Of a DNA stretch of 64,000 bases, positions 60,451 to 64,000 are shown piece after piece. The notes under the pieces were generated by a model, which worked only from the letters and a program-made list of their open reading frames with translations, was not told the origin of the DNA and did not search any database. A program made the position numbers and the translations under genes. Source of the DNA: Roseateles sp049532965 (GTDB lineage Bacteria > Pseudomonadota > Gammaproteobacteria > Burkholderiales > Burkholderiaceae_C); NCBI RefSeq assembly GCF_049532965.1, contig NZ_CP186694.1, positions 3,844,001-3,908,000 on the forward strand. The letters are read 5' to 3'. The first letter of the stretch is position 1; every line of letters begins with the position of its first letter.

Positions 60451-61218
60451 TCAACGGTCCGCCGGCACGTCGAGCCGCCAGCCGGCGGGCGTCCGCACGG
60501 CCCGCAGCGTCGGGTCGTCGGCCAGCGGCGACCAGCGCTGCGCCAGATGATCGAACGCCTCGGGCGACAGGTCGGTGCGGCTGGCCATCACGCGGTCGAG
60601 GGTTTCCGGCGTGACGCAGGCAGTGAGCGCCGGCCGCGCCGGTCCCTCCAATGCGGCGCGCCAGCGCCAGCGCAGCGCGGCGATCTCCTCGGCCTCGCTG
60701 CGCTCGACCGGGTCGTGCCACGTGTAGACCCGCGACAACCCTTCATGCGCCTCGGTCTGCCGCTCGCCTTCATCCGTCATGCCGATCGCGAGCAGCACGC
60801 GCCCGGAGGGATGGTTCTCGGGGGCCGTCGTGCCCATCAGGTGCCGCATGCCCAGCACCTGCCGGCAGTAGTCGAAGGTGCCCGACGCCGCCTCCCGCGC
60901 GTAGCCATGGCCCCAGAAGCGGGCCGGAAAGCCATAGCCGATGTCCGGATGCGGGAGCCCCTCGCGCTGGATCACGCCGGCCAGGCCAACGACTTCGCCG
61001 TCCTCGAGCCGCTCGACGGCCCAGAAGCCGAAGCCCAGCAGCCAGTAGCGCGTCTCGAGCCGCTCGCGGATCCAGGCGGCGGCCTGCTCCTCGGTGCGGA
61101 CCTCCGCGTCGTAGATGTGCTCGATCCAGGCGGGCTCATTGAGCAGCCCGCGGACGAAGGCGGCATCGCCCTGCCCGAACCACCGCAGCCGCAGCCGCGC
61201 CGTTCTCAACACTTCCAT
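60451..61218 (-). CDS. GNAT-family acetyltransferase (RimJ/RimL type)
   Basis: 255-residue protein. The N-terminal 160 residues are a RimJ/RimL-type GNAT domain (LRTARLRLRWFGQGD, IGYGFPARFWGHGYAREAAS, TTAPENHPSGRVLLAIGM). The remaining 90 residues, about 60 more than usual, form a helical extension of unknown use. GGGAGG stands about six bases before the ATG at 61218, deciding against the longer reading to 61476. The acceptor is unknown. Confidence 0.88.
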   Translation of the reverse strand: MEVLRTARLRLRWFGQGDAAFVRGLLNEPAWIEHIYDAEVRTEEQAAAWIRERLETRYWLLGFGFWAVERLEDGEVVGLAGVIQREGLPHPDIGYGFPARFWGHGYAREAASGTFDYCRQVLGMRHLMGTTAPENHPSGRVLLAIGMTDEGERQTEAHEGLSRVYTWHDPVERSEAEEIAALRWRWRAALEGPARPALTACVTPETLDRVMASRTDLSPEAFDHLAQRWSPLADDPTLRAVRTPAGWRLDVPADR

Positions 61219-61393
61219 CCACGCCTCCCAGCGTTCGTGAGCGTCCTTGTCGCCTCCCGGACCGACCGGGCCCGGCGGGCAAAAGCGGGACAATACCGCA
61301 CCTCGCCAGCCCCGGCGCCCGCCGCTCGCCCGGCCGGGCCCCATGCGCCGCGGCGCCCTGAACGACACCGAACGACCTTCTTCCGGACATCCC

Positions 61394-62224
61394 ATGAAAT
61401 TCATGCAGAAGCTGCAGGCCGCCGAGCGCCTGAACGACTCCCTGCTGTGCGTCGGCCTGGATCCCGATCCGGGCAAGTTCCCCGCCCACTGGAAGGGCGA
61501 CGCCGGCCGGATCTACGACTTCTGCGCGGCGATCGTCGATGCGACCAAGGACGTGGTGAGCTCGTTCAAGCCGCAGATCGCCTACTTCGCCGCGCATCGC
61601 GCGGAGGACCAGCTCGAGCAGTTGATGGCCCACATCAAGCGCAATGCGCCGCATGTGCCGGTGATCCTGGACGCCAAGCGCGGCGACATCGGCGCGACCG
61701 CCGAGCAGTACGCCCGCGAGGCGTTCGAGCGCTACCAGGCCGATGCGGTGACCCTGTCGCCGTTCATGGGCCGCGACAGCGTCGAGCCCTACCTGCGCTA
61801 CCCCGACAAGGGCGCCTTCCTGCTGTGCCGCACGTCCAACCCGGGCGGCGACGACTGGCAGATGCAGCGTCTGGCGGACGTTCCGGGCCAGCCGCGGCTG
61901 TTCGAGCACCTGGCCCGTGTGGCGCAGGGCGACTGGAACCTGAACGGCCAGTTGGGCCTGGTCGTCGGCGCGACCTATCCGAAGGAAATCGAACGCGTGC
62001 GCGAGCTTGCTCCCACGCTGCCGCTGTTGATTCCGGGCGTCGGCGCACAGGGCGGGGATGCGGCGGCCACCGTCGCGGCCGGCTGGCGGCGGGACGGCGG
62101 CACGGTGATCGTGAATTCCTCCCGCGCGGTGCTCTACGCCTCCTCGGGCGAGGATTTCGCCGCCGCGGCCCGCCGTGTCGCACTCGCGACACGCGACGCC
62201 CTCCGGCCCGCCGCGAAGGCCTGA
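61394..62224 (+). CDS. pyrF: Orotidine-5'-phosphate decarboxylase
   Basis: 276-residue enzyme making UMP from OMP, the last step of de novo pyrimidine synthesis. It is of the longer (type 2) PyrF form, as in many actinobacteria and proteobacteria. The catalytic Asp-Lys-Asp region is VILDAKRGDIGATAEQYA, and SPFMGRDSVEPYL, VVGATYPKEI and LLIPGVGAQGG follow. The ATG at 61394 begins MKFMQKLQAAERL. It stands alone between a GNAT gene and the PAS sensor gene. Confidence 0.95.
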   Translation: MKFMQKLQAAERLNDSLLCVGLDPDPGKFPAHWKGDAGRIYDFCAAIVDATKDVVSSFKPQIAYFAAHRAEDQLEQLMAHIKRNAPHVPVILDAKRGDIGATAEQYAREAFERYQADAVTLSPFMGRDSVEPYLRYPDKGAFLLCRTSNPGGDDWQMQRLADVPGQPRLFEHLARVAQGDWNLNGQLGLVVGATYPKEIERVRELAPTLPLLIPGVGAQGGDAAATVAAGWRRDGGTVIVNSSRAVLYASSGEDFAAAARRVALATRDALRPAAKA

Positions 62225-62253
62225 CCGGCGCGTCTCCCCCTCGTCCTCCGCCC

Positions 62254-62267
62254 GCCAATTAATTGGC
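62254..62267. promoter_or_regulatory. Perfect 14-base palindrome GCCAATTAATTGGC
   Basis: An AT-cored perfect palindrome in a very GC-rich gap, 30 bases after pyrF and 200 before the PAS sensor gene. It looks like a repressor or activator site, but no regulator can be named. The rest of the 242-base gap shows no gene. Confidence 0.4.
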
Positions 62268-62466
62268 AGAAACCCCGAGCGCGCAGCGGGACCCGCCCGT
62301 TTCGGGATTTCTCGACTCTTCAGATCGGGCGCTGCTCGCCGAGACTCCGTTACCGGACGTTGCAACACCGAGGCCGCCGCGCGCCGTGATGGCGTGGTCC
62401 TCTCGGCCCCTTCCCGCGAACAGGCGAAGGGGGCAGGTCCCTCCATAACGCGTTGGGCAAGGTCGA

Positions 62467-64000
62467 GTGAGCAAGGATTCCCAGGACGATCTGAGCAGTC
62501 TGGTGGGGCAGGAGCTGTCGCGCGGCGACAGCCTGCCCGCGAAGCTGCAATGGCGCGCCGCGCGGCTGTTCATGGCTGCCTGCGTGCTGTTGTCCGGCCT
62601 GGCCGGCCTGCTCCTGCTGGCCAGCGCCGGGTCGGCGGAGCCTTTCCATGGCCTGGTGCCGCCGGCCCTCGCGCTCACGATGACCTTCGCCAGCCTGGCG
62701 ATGCTGTGGAAACTGCCGGCCCATCGCGGCTCGTCCGCCACACTGCTGCTGATGTGCCTGGCGATCGCCACGGCGCTGGCGGTGGCGGTCTCGCGCCAGC
62801 TCGGCCTCAACGCGGCCAGCCTCGGGATCATGGGGCTGATGGTCGCACTGGGCACCGGCATGATCGGTCTCGGTGCCGGGCTCTCACTGTTCGGCATGGG
62901 CCTGGCCGCGCTGGGCGCGCTGGCGTCGGCGGAGTTGACCGGCTGGATCCATGTCCCCGCCACGCCCGTTGGATTGACCGCCCGGCTGCTGACGCAACTG
63001 ATGCTGCTGACCGCCGGGCTGGTGGTCGGCCTGGGCACCGCGAAGCTGGTCCGGCGTGCGATGCAGGAGGTCAACGAGCGCCACGACCGCTTCCGCCACC
63101 TGCTCAACATGGCCGCGGACTGGTACTGGGAGATGGATCGCCAGTTCCGCTTCACGCATCTGGCCGAACATCATCCGGGCTCCTCGGGCCTGACGATGGA
63201 GGAGCGGATCGGCCGCGCACCGTGGGAGATCGAGCACCTGGGCCTGTCGGATGAGGAACTCGACGCGCACCGCGCCGACCTGGAATCGCACCGTCCCTTC
63301 CGCGGCCTGATCATGCGCCGCACGTCGGAAGACGGCGCGCCGCGCTACGTGTCGATCAGCGGCGAGCCGCGCTTCGATGCCAAGGGCAACTTCCGCGGCT
63401 ATTGGGGCGTGGGCCGCGACGTCACCGACGAGGTCCAGACCGAGCAGGCCATGGTGGCCACCGAGACGCGCTATCGCGAGCTGTTCCGGCGCTCGCCGTC
63501 GCCGCTGGTGCTGCATCGCTGGGGCCGCGTGATGGATGCCAATCCCGCGGCGATGGCGATGTTCGGGTACACGCAGCGCTCATCGATGATCGGCCAGGAC
63601 CTGTTCTCCCATTACGAGCCTGGCGACGAGGAACGGGCCCGGCAGCGCGCGGCCAAGATCGAGGCGCTGCCCGTCGGCGCGATGCTGCCGATGACGGAAT
63701 TCCGGCTGCGCACGCTGTCGCGCCGGCGCCGTCAGGTGCAGGCGACCAGCGTGCGGGTGGACGCGGCGACGGGTCCTGCGACCTTGTCCTTCTTCATCGA
63801 CCAGACCGAGACCTCGCGGGCGCAGGACGCGCTGCGGCGCTCGGAGGCGCTGCTGTCGCACCTGTTCGCGACCAGCCCGGACGTCGTCACGCTGACCGAG
63901 ACCGTCAGCGGCCGCTACGTGATGGTCAACAAGACCTTCGAGCTGATGAGCGGCTACAACGCCGACGAAGTGCTGGGCCGCAGTGTCGAGGAGATCGGCA
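62467..64000 (+). CDS. Multi-PAS membrane sensor protein (5' part, cut by window end)
   Basis: At least 511 residues are visible; the gene continues past the window. It starts with GTG at 62467, the first possible start after an in-frame TAA at 62446-62448. Residues 1 to about 190 hold six or so hydrophobic segments (FMAACVLLSGLAGLLLLASA onward). Three PAS-like domains follow, from about 205 (HLLNMAADWYWEMDRQFRFT, then GYWGVGRDVTDEVQTEQ), about 345 (RELFRRSPSPLVLHRWGRVM) and about 460 (LFATSPDVVTLTE, YVMVNKTFELMSGY). The output domain, probably a histidine kinase or GGDEF/EAL module, lies outside. The signal is unknown. Confidence 0.82.
   Translation, partial: MSKDSQDDLSSLVGQELSRGDSLPAKLQWRAARLFMAACVLLSGLAGLLLLASAGSAEPFHGLVPPALALTMTFASLAMLWKLPAHRGSSATLLLMCLAIATALAVAVSRQLGLNAASLGIMGLMVALGTGMIGLGAGLSLFGMGLAALGALASAELTGWIHVPATPVGLTARLLTQLMLLTAGLVVGLGTAKLVRRAMQEVNERHDRFRHLLNMAADWYWEMDRQFRFTHLAEHHPGSSGLTMEERIGRAPWEIEHLGLSDEELDAHRADLESHRPFRGLIMRRTSEDGAPRYVSISGEPRFDAKGNFRGYWGVGRDVTDEVQTEQAMVATETRYRELFRRSPSPLVLHRWGRVMDANPAAMAMFGYTQRSSMIGQDLFSHYEPGDEERARQRAAKIEALPVGAMLPMTEFRLRTLSRRRRQVQATSVRVDAATGPATLSFFIDQTETSRAQDALRRSEALLSHLFATSPDVVTLTETVSGRYVMVNKTFELMSGYNADEVLGRSVEEIG

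Noticed and set aside
1..64000. tRNA, rRNA, CRISPR array, insertion sequence, prophage or integron
   Set aside because: No cloverleaf, rRNA stretch, regularly spaced repeats, transposase, integrase or phage structural gene was seen on either strand.

Overview
The window is very GC-rich, densely packed bacterial chromosome. Gene content (metXW under a SAM-II riboswitch, lptD-surA-rsmA next to amgK, a LivKH-MG-F transporter, an ECF42-type sigma factor with its DGPF partner) suggests a betaproteobacterium of the order Burkholderiales, probably near Roseateles/Mitsuaria/Rubrivivax. That placement is an inference from gene content and style; no rRNA is present. No tRNA, rRNA, CRISPR array, insertion sequence or prophage is visible. 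About 57 protein genes are supported, many in overlapping operons. The last gene runs off the right edge.

Layout. 93-2664: metNIQ methionine importer. 2833-6094: a SpmA/SpmB-like membrane protein and a convergent LytS/LytTR two-component pair. 6287-8551: YCII (DGPF) protein, VOC protein and ECF42-like sigma factor. 8631-12203: TPR-GGDEF cyclase and LysR regulator, divergent from an SDR oxidoreductase. 12256-13323: an apparently ATPase-less fragment of a GHKL-ATPase/nuclease-like family. 13473-18327: branched-chain-type ABC importer with LivM and LivG fused. 18506-23908: Fic protein lacking its catalytic His, UbiH-type monooxygenase, Tat-exported PhoD phosphatase, aldo/keto reductase. 24284-27406: antiporter coupled to a YbdK ligase, then a ParDE toxin-antitoxin pair flanked by 19-base repeats. 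27542-34920: pncC, pgpA, thiL and a FixJ/DctS-type two-component system in one compact minus-strand block, divergent from maeB.

34921-36011: a palindrome-rich gap leading into a lone barstar gene, then terminators. 36028-41908: rsmA-surA-lptD (no pdxA), divergent from amgK (no murU). 41909-46530: LysR regulator, M20 peptidase, lysophospholipase-like hydrolase and AstE/AspA-like deacylase. 46589-48513: metXW with its SAM-II leader. 48569-55155: sppA, two GST-like proteins, DUF898 plus M48 pair, GNAT. 55384-58141: purB, a small membrane protein, an outer-membrane barrel. 58354-64000: RstAB-like two-component system, GNAT, pyrF and the start of a membrane PAS sensor.

The most informative observation is the metX leader at 48361-48513. 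A SAM-II aptamer is followed by a hairpin with a T-rich tail and by a competing pairing that would break that hairpin. This reads as SAM-dependent transcription attenuation, with methionine import (metNIQ) and methionine synthesis (metXW) both present in the window. Other points of interest are the degenerate Fic protein, the truncated ATPase-family protein, the structured barstar leader, the repeat-flanked ParDE module and the LptD with a reduced cysteine set.
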